64,000 nucleotides of DNA from Oscheius onirici. Taxonomy: Eukaryota > Nematoda > Chromadorea > Rhabditida > Rhabditidae. The stretch lies in NCBI GenBank assembly GCA_932521025.1, contig OW051471.1, positions 8,556,001 through 8,620,000 on the forward strand, read 5' to 3'. Made by a program: the position numbers and the translations under genes. Position 1 is the first letter of the stretch, and each line of letters begins with the position of its first letter. Of the stretch, positions 11,380-22,555 are shown in pieces. The notes under the pieces were generated by a model, which was not told the DNA's origin, did not search any database, and worked only from the letters and a program-made list of their open reading frames with translations.

Positions 11380-12549
11380 ATGGAGTTTGATCTTGGCAGG
11401 ACATTTGCTTCTTCCAATCATCAAAAAGGTTGCTTTAATACTTTTCAAAACTTTCTTATATCTCAGATATCACCTTTTTCTCGAGTTAAATTGCGACGAA
11501 CATGTTCCAATTTAAACAATTTCATGGAGGAGCATCTCATGGAATACAGTTGCCACTGGCTAATGATCTCAACAAGGCCTGATTGTATTTGCTATTCTTC
11601 TCTTCCAGAAAATATTGAAATTCAGAATGGCCGCCACGTCTTGAACTTTTCGCACAGAAGACAAAAATTAACTGAAGACCAAATCAGCAAGACCGTATTT
11701 ATACGCGCACACATCGATTTTCACCACTGGGCCTTTATTGTCTGTGAAGCAACTCAATGTAAACGTGGATGTGATCCAAGCTTTTTTGTAATGATCCGTC
11801 TGCGGACTATAAACATCAACTGCGTCGAACTGATCGCAAGAAGAAATATCCCATTAAAGGGAATCACGTTAAAGAGTTTGCAAGCTCCATACTTCGAGTC
11901 ATCCCAAATCCAGACGATTTCAAAGGTACGTTTCTCACAAATGAAAATTACTAATACCGGCTGTTTCAGTACTGTAAGAAACTGTATGTGCTCAGAATGC
12001 ATGGATATCTCAACTTTGACGAGTTACTTCGTTTTGAAGAAGTGACTGTGGAAGAAGCAGATGGGAACTTGGGAGACTTTCTCGAGGTAATTATTCGCGC
12101 AACTCGTTAATCGAAAGATTCAGAAAGTCTGTGCTTCAAAGAATTTTGGATCTTTGAAAAAGCTGACGGCTCCAATTTACGGAACAGCTAAAGATATCCT
12201 ACCCCGTATCGGCCTGATATTTCTTTACGGAAAGTTAGAAGACTGCGCTAATTCAATCAATGCGGTCAGAGTCTACCTTCTGGGCCTTGATGACAACACG
12301 GTTCTCGTTTTGAAGAACACCCATGGCCGAAGACTGGAAATGGAGCGTCTGAAAAGCAACGTGGATGCATTCATTTCATCGACTGCGGAAGAATTCGTGG
12401 ACACAATTCTTCTTGCTCTTGATCTATCATACATCTACAAAAAGTTCACCGGCGTTCGAGAAGAAGTCTGCGAGAATTTTCTGTTATTTTGGCTCTCTGG
12501 ATACAAAGAGCACATGAAGCTTGACGGACAAGGAGGATACTCAAAGTGA
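11380..12549 (+). CDS. F-box-like array family, copy E (exon 1 with altered frame)
   Basis: Exons 2-4 are intact and phase 0: 11467-11925 (459 nt, equal to exons 2 plus 3 of other copies fused), 11970-12086, 12124-12549. Exon 2 opens ISPFSRVKLRRTCSNLNNFMEEH. Exon 1, 11380-11428, starts MEFDL like copies F and G but is 49 nt instead of 57. The usual LLLPIIKK is therefore in a different frame from the ATG. If the 38-nt intron 11429-11466 is not removed, the ATG frame reads straight into exon 2 and gives a 362-residue protein. If it is spliced, translation from this ATG fails. An internal start in exon 2 is the alternative. Copy E may be functional or a first step of decay. Confidence 0.65.
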
Positions 12550-12848
12550 CCGGATGTTATCTCGACTGGATCCCTCTGAAAATTGATGTCTTTTAATAAA
12601 AATGTGTTCTTGAAAATACTGTTAGCTGTTCTAATCTAGAGAATATATATTTTTATTTTAATTGCCTCCGCGGCCATACCAGGCCTTTTCTTTTCATCGG
12701 TTGAACCGTTCGAGAGAAAACCCTCATTGGGCGCTGACGACCTCTAGCGCTTATGGGCATGACAATCTCTGTTCTGTCGCAAATATTTTTCAATCTTTTT
12801 CATTCTTATCTCAAAAAAAAATTCTTATCAGTTTAACAATTTCTTTAG

Positions 12849-13896
12849 ATGGAGTTTGATCTCGATGGGACGCCTCCCATGTTGGTGATGGCAATCATCA
12901 AAAAAGTAAGTCTAATACTATTTTTTCAGTAAAGCACTTTTTTTTACAGATGTCGCCATTTTTACAAATGTCTATGCGCAAAACTGCCCGCAAGATCTAC
13001 AACTTTATGGAGGATCATCCGAGTCACTTTGTGGAATACAGTCGGCATTGGCTTATGATTTCTTCCAGTACCGATTCCGTTCGTTTTCTTCTCTTTTCTA
13101 TTTCATTCAAATCTTAGACCGGACAGAAAGTTTTCAACTTTTTTTCACAAAAATAAGAAAGTCGAAATCAACAATACCATCTACATTCGCGCCTGCATAC
13201 AGTTTGGGGTTGAGGACGTCGTCTGTGTCCCAGGATCCCTTGACTGTCAACCCCAATGTGATCCACCGTCTTGTCTAAGGAATCGTCTCAGCACGATGAA
13301 TATCAAATGTGGTGAAATCATAACGACGCATCAGGTTCCACTCGAGGGAATCGTCTTTAAGAAGTTGAGCATAAACTCTCTTGCTTCGGCTCAAATGGAG
13401 TCGATTACAACGGTATGCTCTTCAGAAGCAAATTTTGACTATTTTCAGATTTGCCGAAAAGTGCCTGTGAAGCTTATCAATGGAATTTTTTGTTACGACG
13501 ATTTCCTTCGTTTTTGAGAGGTAATAGTGGAGACAGCAACACCTGATACTGGACACTTGGCAGATTTCCTCCAGGTAGTACAGTCGAATAATTTATCACA
13601 GCCACATTCAGAGAACTTGTACTTCAAAGGACGTCGGATCCTTGGAGAGATTTTCAATCCATTCGTATACCCAGTTTAGCCATAACTTTATGAAAAGGAT
13701 CGGCTTGATCACTCTTCACGACTGGAAAGTGGACCTTCCAAACTTCACAAGAGACGAACCCAAGTTCTATTCGTTCCTCATTCCCACCATGGCCATTTTG
13801 GCCAAAACTGACCTTTATCCATACGACTTATCTAGCGTCTACGAATGTTTGTCCAGACTCCCGCAGGAAGACTACGGAGACTTCCTATCCAAATGA
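12849..13896 (+). pseudogene. F-box-like array family, copy F, decayed
   Basis: Starts well: exon 1 12849-12905 (MEFDLDGTPPM...AIIKK) and exon 2 from 12950 (FLQMSMRKTARKIYNFMEDH). Exon 2 then meets an in-frame TAG near 13117, and a one-base excess in a T-run near 13140 shifts frame before HKNKKVEINNTIYIRAC. A later exon carries an in-frame TGA near 13517, where copy E has a glutamate codon. The last exon, about 13619-13896, keeps YDLSSVYECL but lacks the central block. Multiple independent lesions argue for a true pseudogene rather than one sequencing error. Confidence 0.75.
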
Positions 13897-14221
13897 CTTC
13901 GTGAGTACAAAAACCATGTTTTAGGTTTGGAACACTAGCATGATCACTCACTTTATGTTTTTGCGTTTTTAAATAAAGTTTCTGATTTTTCGTTTGTGTA
14001 TCAGACAAAAAGCTCTATTTTGAAGTCAAATATAGAGTACAAATGGAGTCATAGTCGCTTGTTGGCGAAGCAGAACGCCTGGTCTAGTAGCAAGGTAGCC
14101 ATGAGTGAGTTTTCTCGACCACCAGATTGTGCCCTCAACAGCTGTCACATCTGGTGGCTCCCTCTCGCGCTGCTATCACAAGATTTTAGCAGCCGGCCGA
14201 GAGTCCATCGGTTCTATTTCA

Positions 14222-15445
14222 ATGGAATTTTCTTTGAACGTTCTAAACGACGACTTTCTTCGTCCTGTAATCAAAAAGGTCCCATTATGTGATTTTGTAA
14301 AAAGGATATTTTAGTTTCCACTTGCTGAACTGTCAAGATTGAGAAGAACAAACAGGGATTTGCGCGATTTCATCGAAGACAACGAATTCAGCTTGTACAA
14401 TTTCTGTACAAAGAGGCTGGAACTTTCCATATTTGTCACCAGATTCAATGTAAGTTTCAAAATTCAATGTCAATTGAGGGAATGACTTCAGAACAGGAGA
14501 GTGAGCGAGTTTCGGATTGCCGTATGTGGAACAAATACTGTTGTCATATTGGATCCAGTCAACCAGCTCAGATTGATCCGATTTAGAAATGTTCTGTGTG
14601 ATGGTCTTCGACTCAACTGTCTTCTCCAGAGAAACGATTGCGTTGGAGAGTGCCTACTTGAGGGATTCAAATGCCACAGATCTCTTCTCACGAAGTTGAA
14701 TATTTCCTGTGAAACTCTGACAGTGCAGCTCTCTAGTCCAATCTTGCTGCAATTGTTCACATACAAGAATCTACAGATTGATTGTTTGGAAGAGGATCAC
14801 ATCAATCTTATCTCACAAGCAAGTCCACTCACTTGAACATTACATTTAGGATTGTAGTCATGTCATCATCTTGACGTCAAAACAATGCCTGGAGCTCCGA
14901 ACTATGATCAATTTTCGAGATTTACCAACGTAAAGATTACCGCCTTCTTTGACGATTCCCAGTCAAGTGAAGCGATTGAAAAGTTTCTGCGGGTTAGTCA
15001 GTAAAATATCTTTGTAAAACATGAGATTCAGAACCTTTTGATAGGGACAGACATTGGAAATCTGGTTACTATAGTAGTTCCGAGCAAGGAACTCTCGAAA
15101 AGACAGACTTTTTGTGATACCATGGGACTGTCTCGGATCCATGAAGGCCCAACGAAAAGCAATTCTCTGATGTATCTGTTCGATTTTCAAGACAACCACA
15201 CTGTTTTGATAGAATTCACGAAAGGAGAACAATGCCGACTGCAGTTTTTTCTGAAGGCCTTGGATGAAGTTGTTCTGAATGTAGCAGAAGTCTTCTTCCA
15301 ACAGTTTAGCTATGTTCCACCTCTTGATCTTTCCTGTCTCTACGAGACTCTAGAAGGACTGTCCCGTAACGAGTACAAAGAACATATTTCACAGTTTATG
15401 GTACTTTGTTCAAGAGCATGGTTTGAACATAAGAATCGAAAATAA
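14222..15445 (+). CDS. F-box-like array family, copy G
   Basis: Fully intact, 355 residues. Exons 14222-14278 (57 nt), 14315-14449 (135), 14492-14818 (327), 14858-14992 (135), 15032-15445 (414), all phase 0. The F-box-like start reads DDFLRPVIKK then FPLAELSRLRRTNRDLRDFIED. The C-terminus has LDLSCLYETLEGLSRNEYKEHIS, the family signature. Intron 3, 14819-14857, has a GC donor (GCAAGT), a rare GC-AG intron. Reading it this way is needed to keep the SCHHLDVK and FSRFTNVKI segments that align with copies A and B. A poly(A) signal AATAAA lies near 15455. Best model copy for defining the family. Confidence 0.82.
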
Positions 15446-15577
15446 TTTCATGCTAATAAACAGTATTTTGGAGACATTTTTTGGGGGGACAACGGGACAT
15501 TTATAAGTCAAGAAATCAATAGAATCGTGCTCAGGATGATAAAAAACGTACGAGATCAATTAGCAAAAACTAAGTTT

Positions 15578-15656
15578 ACCGGCGGGTATCGAACCAGGGA
15601 CCCTCCAGTGGCCGTAGATTACTAGACAACGATGCTAACCACTATGCCACGCGGGC
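15578..15656 (-). repeat. tRNA-Thr(AGT)-like relic, possible SINE head
   Basis: On the minus strand it begins GCCCGCGTGGCATAGTGG, has an anticodon-loop-like CTAGTAA, and a B-box-like GGTTCGATACC near its 3' end. The anticodon stem and T-stem each contain mismatches and the acceptor stem is weak, so it is unlikely to be a working tRNA. A divergent copy lies in the opposite orientation about 40 bp away. Confidence 0.55.
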
Positions 15657-15696
15657 GAAAGTTTTCCGAGACGGTACCGGTATGACTTGTTCAAAG

Positions 15697-15768
15697 ATAG
15701 CCAAGTGGTTAGCATGATTGTCTAGAAATCTCACGTCACCGGAAGGTTCCTGGTTCGATCCCCACCGA
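15697..15768 (+). repeat. tRNA-like relic, inverted relative to its neighbour
   Basis: Plus-strand sequence with AGTGGTTAGCATGATTG (A-box-like), GTCTAGAAATC in place of the anticodon arm, and CCTGGTTCGATCCCC (B-box), followed by a T-rich tail. It aligns over its length with the relic at 15578-15656. Stems are degraded. A third 3'-half copy is at about 49440-49470. This fits a tRNA-derived SINE family. Confidence 0.5.
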
Positions 15769-16147
15769 AGACATATTTTTTTCTATTTTTTTTTCCAAGT
15801 ATTTCTGACTTTTCTAAATACAATTCTGTTGCTTGTTTCTTATATAAAAAAGTGTTGGACGTTCCGAAATCCGAAATTTGTCAGTTCCAACACATTTTGG
15901 TATTTGAAAAGTGTGAGCTCTTGATCTTCTCAACTTCTTTCAATGCTTATTCGACCATCGCCATTTTCGAATTGGATGACTCATCAAGCTGATAAGGACG
16001 ATTGGCTCCAGACTTTGGCATCAAATCTTGCCAAGTTATTGATACGAGGCAATCGGACGGAAGTGCCGTCTATAAAACGTTGGTCTTGTGAAAGTTGGCG
16101 TCTTCCTCTGCTTTTTAAGCCTTTCTGAATTCATTCATTCTCTCCAG
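15769..16147. other. intergenic, upstream of the unrecognised gene
   Basis: T-rich after the tRNA-like relic. A 61-codon open frame at 15943-16128 has no support. CTCTCCAG sits directly before the ATG at 16148, as expected for trans-splicing. Confidence 0.5.
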
Positions 16148-17408
16148 ATGTCCATCCTTGCCGAGAAGTACGATCTCACCATTTGCTATTCTCCACGCAG
16201 GGTGAGCTCGGAATTTTCTTTGAAAAAAATATGAAAGTTTCAGCCGGATCGTGTTATCCTCAGCTTTCAAAATTATACGAGTGAGGGTAATGAAAAAGAG
16301 GATGGCTTTATTCTCCATCTTCTTTCCAACAACTTTCACGTCGTCTCAACTTGCCCAGCCACAGAGATTCGTGAATTTGCTGACAAGTTTGTCAGTCCTG
16401 GTACGGTCCAAATAATTTTAAAGAAAATAATATTTTTCAGTGAATCCTGGACCCGGAGCAACACTATTGCAAGTGGCCCTTGCCTATTTGAGAAACGTCG
16501 TACAGAAGACGGAAGTCGCTCTATTGACACTAGAAATAGTGAGCTGGTTTTCATGTAAATTTATTCGATCCTTAGGAAGATCTTCCTCCCAGTCTTGAAC
16601 CTCTCTTAGACGAACTCCCTACACTTTTCACTTCTCCCGCCTTGGAACTGCGTTGCGCAGCTCTCAATCTACAAAATAGCAAGAGTATTTCGGAAAATAC
16701 CATAAATGGAATAATTGGATGTGAGTGTCAAGTAGTATCTAGTTGAAACTAATCATTCAGGTGCCAAAAAGATCATGTGCTTGTCTACTGAGCTTCCTTC
16801 TAAAGATTGCTTGGACAGAGCAATGCAGAAATCTGTAGCCTCTTACATTTCTTCTACGAACTCGTTTTTCAGCCCGGACTGCTCGTGTTGAATGTTGGTT
16901 CATGGCTCAATGATGCGGTTTTGAAAGAAATCACCGATCCTCAAATGCTCTACCTCAAACCAACTTTTTCCGATGTCAAATCGGGCAAGGGGATAAATAT
17001 TACCGCAATGGCTGTGAGACAATATGTTGAGGTACCCGATTTGAGAAAAACGGATAATTTTAACATTTTGAGGATTGGCTCACAGGAAGAAAAAATCCCG
17101 TTTATGTAAGCTTCATTTGTCGTGAAGTGAATAACGACATTCCGGGAGCTGAAGTTCCAAAGGAAGTCAAATCTGTGACTATGAACAGTGTCATTCAGTT
17201 GGAAATGTTTGGATCGAAGACTGTTTCTGTGACTGCCGTCAAGGCGGAAATCAAGAAAATCAAACTGGATGGAATGAAGCAAATCTTCAAGAAGACTCCG
17301 TGTGGAGATGCTCAGAAGAAGTACGGATATCAATTGAGGGATCGCGTAGTATTCATCTCTTTCTACCTGACAAAGGTTTTCGTTCAGCGCTGTACCGCGG
17401 GATATTAA
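16148..17408 (+). CDS. unrecognised conserved-looking protein, 340 residues
   Basis: Seven exons that keep one frame: 16148-16201, 16244-16400, 16441-16538, 16576-16720, 16761-16834, 16873-17031, 17073-17408. Intron phases are mixed (0, 1, 0, 1, 0, 0), which supports the model because chance would not keep the frame. The protein starts MSILAEKYDLTICYSP. It has a glycine-rich turn PGPGATLLQVALAYL near residue 73, a segment GLLVLNVGSWLNDAVLKEI, and a lysine-rich C-terminal part (AEIKKIKLDGMKQIFKK). No signal peptide or membrane segment is visible. I do not recognise the family. A further 42-nt in-frame intron near 17347-17388 is possible. It converges on hrpk-1. Confidence 0.7.
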
Positions 17409-17526
17409 TCGATTAAAGATTTCTAACCGCAAATATTCATTGATCAATGTATCCAAAAGACTCAATAAGGGTGAATGAAGAAGAGATCTCGTCGTTAGAT
17501 CCACCTCTAGAAGACAACAATTAAGA

Positions 17527-19466
17527 TCAACGAGAACCAGGCTGAGATCCGCCGGATCCGGTAGCGTAGTACTGTTGCCCTTGCTTCGATGTGCGGACCC
17601 TAGATAATAATAGTCAAAACTGAAAAGAGAAATGCATACGCTTGTTGTAGTAGGTACTGAGCAGCGTGTATCTGGGTTTCGTTGCCGGTGATGGTAATGA
17701 CACGTTCGGCTTGACCATTTGGTGGCTCGAGGATGATGTTGGCGCCGGACTCTTCGCGGATTCTGTTTATTCTCTCTCCATTCTTTCCAATGATGGTTCC
17801 TCCAAGATCAGACGGGATTGTGACCTGAAATTTCAATTGAAAAGTATCCAGAAACCAAGCGTTCATAGGTGATTTAAATGATTTAACCCACTTTTGCTTC
17901 GCTAGCGTTTCTTGGCATCTCTCTTACCTGTTGAGTGGTCGTAGCCATTCCTCCTCCGCCGCCCATGTTTCCGAATCCGGCTGATCCAAAGTTGTTACGT
18001 CCACCTTGTCCTCCGCCTCCGAACATTTGTCCTCCACCCATTCCGGGGCCTCCAGGTCCGCCCATCGGAGGTCCTCCCCAGTTCTGGGGTGGTGGCACAC
18101 CCATTGGCGGTCCCATTGCCATCAAGTTCTGTTGTCCGTAGCTGGTTCCTGCAGTGCCACCTCGCCTGATATTACTATTTTTATAAGTGGAACTTTTGGC
18201 TGACTTACATCATTCCAGGGCCACCAGGTCCACCTCCATAGTTTCCTCCTCCTGGAGGACCACCGGGACCTCCGGGCCCACGACCACGACCGGGAGCAGG
18301 AGTGAAGCCTTGGCTTGAGAAACCTCCATACTCAGAGACGACAGATGGATCGTAATTGAATGTGTTGTACGGAGAAGATCCTCCCTAAAGATGAACGTTG
18401 CAATTAGAAGATTAACTCTTTTTATACCTTGATGGGGACCTCCTTCAGTTCTTCGATGATGCATCGAACAGCATTGACAATGTTCGGATCGTCTCCGCTG
18501 ATCATGCAGACACGATCGGTTGATTGAGGAGCAGGATTCTGGTAGATCTTGATGTTCGAGCCGCTCTTTTCTCTCAATTCCTTGATCTTGGTTCCTCCAC
18601 GGCCGATCAGAGCTCCAGCATGGCTCTGGTGGACCAGAAGACGAACCTCGCGCTTTCCGCGTTCACTTCCCTAAACATGTTTTCACTTCCGGCATGATGT
18701 CAAAAACTCACATCATCCAGACGAGGCAACATGTCTTCGACCATTCGGACGACCGAATCGACCGCGCTTGTAAGGTAGACAATACTGAAAATATGTAATA
18801 GATAACGTTACGACAAGCTCCGTTAGTGGAGAGACGGAGGGGTAGAAGAAATCGGGCTCAGATTTAGTATGAGCGAGGGCGAGTCGGGACCACACGGTGT
18901 GGTTGTCGGGCGGGAATACAAGAGACAAGAATGATTACCGTTCGGGAGAGTTGGAATCGGGGACAGAGACTTGGCCTTCGAACTGAAATTGGGCTGGGAT
19001 TAGGAGACGTGACGATGACTCTTTCCTATACTAGAATGTATAGGTTCTCTTTCTTGGAAAGAGACTTCGGAACCGACGGTCGGTTGGACCTATCTGCTTG
19101 TATATTGGAACTTTTGAGGGGCAAAAGGCCGATTCGATAAATCGGAAATGGAGATTGGACGGAAATGACTCGGTTTATATTAGATTTGGACTTCACAATA
19201 CGAAAAGAAAGTTAGAAAATACTTACTTCAGATCGCAGACGCTTGATATTTTCTCCTCCTTTTCCAATAACAGCTCCGGCACACTTGCTGCTCACCAGAA
19301 TACGTAGTTCGTACTTTCCAGCAGCAATGGCATCAGAGAAGCTGAAATATTTCTTTACAAATATCCAAGAACCAAAAAAAACTGAAAGTAATGAATAGAC
19401 TTACCCATCAGCCTTCGGGCGCTTGGTACGGCCTTGGTAGTCGTCGCCTCCGTGGTCACGTTTCAT
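17527..19466 (-). CDS. hrpk-1: hnRNP K homologue with three KH domains, HRPK-1-like
   Basis: RNA-binding protein of 402 residues, orthologous in layout to C. elegans HRPK-1. Minus-strand exons: 19466-19405, 19341-19227, 18982-18939, 18784-18712, 18670-18428, 18384-18209, 18165-17928, 17824-17640, 17599-17527. KH1 (about residues 27-92) has the GKGG loop, KH2 (about 104-170) GRGG, KH3 (about 318-378) GKNG. Between KH2 and KH3 lies a Gly/Pro/Met-rich linker typical of hnRNP K. The 44-nt exon 3 completes KH1 ([11 protein letters not shown]), and the frame requires it. KH domains bind single-stranded C-rich RNA, so roles in splicing and 3'-UTR control are inferred from the family. Convergent with the gene at 16148-17408. 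Confidence 0.93.
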
Positions 19467-20174
19467 TTTCAGTTGGCTGAGATGGAGAGAAACCTGAGAA
19501 AGAGCAGATTGCAATAATGAAATTGTTGATGGAAAGCTACTGGAATCGAAGAAATAAAGCGACGCTGTAGTTTCAAAGCGCTGACGCAAATGTATGGTGA
19601 TTGGTTCGAATATAAAACAAAAGCGGAAAACGGAGACAATCGATATTTCGAGAAACAACAGAAGAACAGAGAGATATTTAATTTCGAAGAAAGTTCAATT
19701 TGTTTGTATAGCCTCAAATACAGCAAGTTAGAAGCTGTTTCTGATAGAATTAACTCAAAAGTTTACTAAAAATATGATAGGTTAGGATAGCCAGAAACAT
19801 GCAATAATTATGGACTGAAAAATCACAAAAACTATGTTTATGCGGACACGTAAAATATTGGGCAGTAGAGAGTGTGTCGGGCAGCGTCGCGGTCTATCGA
19901 TCGCGTCGAGAGCCCAGAGAGTGGACAGATGGCAGGGGTCGAACGCGGACCAAGGGCAGGGAGCAGAGAGTCGGCTGAACAGTCAAAGTCGAGCTAACGA
20001 TCAAATGAACTGAGATACCGCGTTTTCTTGGTTGAAAAACACCAAAACTTTCCACAGATCAACTGTCTCAAACTCTCAAAGTTCAAATGACGTTGGAAGA
20101 ATTTTATCTAGCCTGGGAAAACTGATAATTTATGACTAACAATTGTAAGTCTAGTTGTTAAACAATGAGATCTT
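19467..20174. promoter_or_regulatory. hrpk-1 5' flank and 3' end of the methyltransferase-like gene
   Basis: No coding exon seen. A GC-rich block near 19865-19960 (GTCGGGCAGCGTCGCGG and CGATCGCGTCGAG) is unlike its surroundings and could be the hrpk-1 promoter. That role is inferred from position only. Confidence 0.35.
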
Positions 20175-21568
20175 TTAGATTCTTTTGTAACGGGCGAGAC
20201 ACGCCTCGTTCTCCAGGTTGATCAGGTAGACACGATGGTGACTGACGTTGAGGGCTTGGAAAATAGCATATCTAAACACTTTGACTGTTATCTGGATCTC
20301 ACTCTCTCACCGTCCGTCATCGATAATTCTGTAGTAAAAGTCGTGGGCCATCTTCTTCTTAGCGTCGTCGGGATAGTGAATCTGAAAAGACTGTTTTACA
20401 AAAAAGTAAGTATTTTCGGTCATACCTCCATGTTAATCTGACAAATTGTGATGTCATTTTGTTCAAGGAGAGCGCCTTTATAGAAGTATGGAAGAAGTTC
20501 GTACTCGGCCCCTTCGGCATCTAGCCAAAGTTCATCGAAGAACTAGAAAGTTTTTTTGGAGTCAAAGTAAAACATACTTTTCGTCGGACAACGTGCTGAA
20601 GAAAGTATAGCATGTCAATGTGGACGACAGTTTTTGTCATGTACTGCTTATCTGGAAGGCTAATGGTACCTCAATATTCTAGGGATAAAAATTCTCGTGT
20701 TTTCGATACATTTCCATATTTCCAAAAAGGCATTTCTAAAGAACAGTGGAAAATATTTTGTGCCCAAAAAAGCTAATAAAACATTTCTTCAGAAGAAAAC
20801 ATGTATTATACAACACCGCCTCGTACTTTCGGTCATTTGTTCATTAGACGGCCGTCGATCTCCGACAAAGCGATATGCGGAACAAGAGAGAAAGAAACTC
20901 ACTGACGAGAACGCTGGCTTGTGAAACTCCAGCCTTGGCTCCTACTGCGAAGGGGAAGTAAGCTCCGATGGACGAGAAAAGATCTTCATTGATGTCCGTG
21001 ATCGGATCAGCTCCAAACATTTCAACTTTGTTCTCGAGTTTTTCCTGAATAATTTTAATTGGTTTAACAGTTGAGAGACTACCTTCAGCGCTTTTTCAGC
21101 ATCGATATCATTGCCGACTCCAATTGTGAGATGAGTCGTCTGAGTTATGGTCTGAACTTTTTATATTTGTGAGAAATCAAGAAAATTTACCGAATCTGGT
21201 AGAATATGGTACTTCTTCTCGTCCTTATTGTTGAACTCTCCGATGTCAAAGCTCTCCTTGAGAATACCGGCACAAGAATCGGAAATATGGTTGATGTTGT
21301 CCCACGTCTGAACTTGAAAATATTGGAATCATTCTCATAAATACGTCTTTGACATTGTCTCTATGAGCAGCCATGTTGTTAGTCATACAGTTCTGCCACA
21401 AACTAAGAATCTCCTTTCCGCTGCGGTTCATCTGAAATTCAATTTTCCCTGAAAACCAAAGATCTTACGGACCCTTATGTCAGTCGCGTTACTTTGTAGG
21501 AAGACAAAGACGAATCCAATGCATGCGATAACAGCAATTAGAATTCTTGTAACGGCAGGAGACTTCAT
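20175..21568 (-). CDS. FkbM-type methyltransferase-like protein, signal-anchored
   Basis: 288 residues in nine exons: 21568-21493, 21448-21345, 21307-21191, 21151-21083, 21044-20903, 20651-20578, 20542-20426, 20381-20311, 20271-20175. The family is the large nematode methyltransferase FkbM group. Its hallmarks are visible: TIGVGNDIDAEKALKEKLENK, FGADPITDINEDLFSSIG (GADP motif), VVHIDMLYF, and LWLDAEGAEYELLPYFYKG (LDAEGAE motif). The N-terminus MKSPAVTRILIAVIACIGFVF is a signal anchor, suggesting a secretory-pathway protein. Intron 1 (44 nt) was chosen because only this splice keeps the frame. Intron 5 (20652-20902) is longer than the others. Methyl acceptor unknown; C. elegans members are mostly uncharacterised. 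Confidence 0.88.
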
Positions 21569-22555
21569 CTTTGGTCAAAGAAACTACGCGAGAGAGGTTA
21601 CTGTCGATCCGAGACTGGGATAAATCCGAGTGAAAACTCGTTAGCCGTCGAGGTACGAGACAAGATCTTCGGCAGGATAACCTGGACATCGCGTTCCTGG
21701 ATTTTAGATGGTCTTTGTAAAATGAACGGCTGTTTTCCAGAGGAAAGTTGCATTTGGATGTGGATGTTGCTGGAAGTTGTGAATTAGTGAAGACGACATC
21801 ACTGGAACACATGAGTAAAGAGAAATGTTCAACCTAGAAACTTTTTCCATTCGTCCTTTCAACCTCAAATCGTACCATATGTAACGAAAATTCAATCTCA
21901 TTTGTGAATTTGCAACCTTTTTTTCGTCTCGAGCTGCACAAACTTGCAACAAAAGTTGGCCTTGGGTTCGAAACAGCAGTCCTTCTACCAAATCTTGTTT
22001 CAGTCAAACGAAAAGCTTTCCAGTTGTTCAAAGCTATACATAGTTTCAAATTTTACGCACCGAAAACAATACCATGAATCTTTTAAAAAGGCTGCAGGTA
22101 GAGGTAGAATGGATAATTTTGCACTTTCCCTGATCTGCTACGGAGATCCCCTATTCGTTTGCAGTAATCAGATTTCTTTGCCCGAGAAAATCGCTTACAC
22201 GTGACAGTCCGGGATGGTGTTCGCTACAGATTCATTCCCGTCTGTTATCTCAAGATTGCTCTCTAGAAGAGTGTCGATAGTGTGATCTGTTGTCTTTCGT
22301 GTCCAGAGATCCTAATAAGGAGACACACATAATGGTTAGTCTGATCACCGGTCTTCTCCGAAGTGGGAATTTGTCATCGAGTCGTCCAGGGTTATTCCGC
22401 TTAATTATAAAGACACCACTCCGTAATTACCCTCCGCGATTTCTCAGAATTGAGTTGAAAAGAGACAGAGACCAATTTATTTAATAAGATTTCCCTGAAA
22501 AAGACGAGAAGGCAGTTGAGCAGTTTCATAGGAGAGCCTCCTACGCGTGGTCGTT
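21569..22555. other. intergenic, no gene supported
   Basis: Open frames of 60-107 codons on both strands lack family resemblance and splice logic. Contains the 5' flank of the methyltransferase-like gene and the 3' end of the neuropeptide receptor. AATAAA-type signals on the minus strand lie near 22475. Confidence 0.5.

Noticed and set aside
15578..15768. Functional tRNA genes
   Set aside because: Anticodon and T stems have mismatches and the acceptor stem does not close in either copy.
16950..17504. 184-codon minus-strand open frame
   Set aside because: Antisense to two exons of the gene at 16148-17408, whose six frame-keeping introns are stronger evidence.
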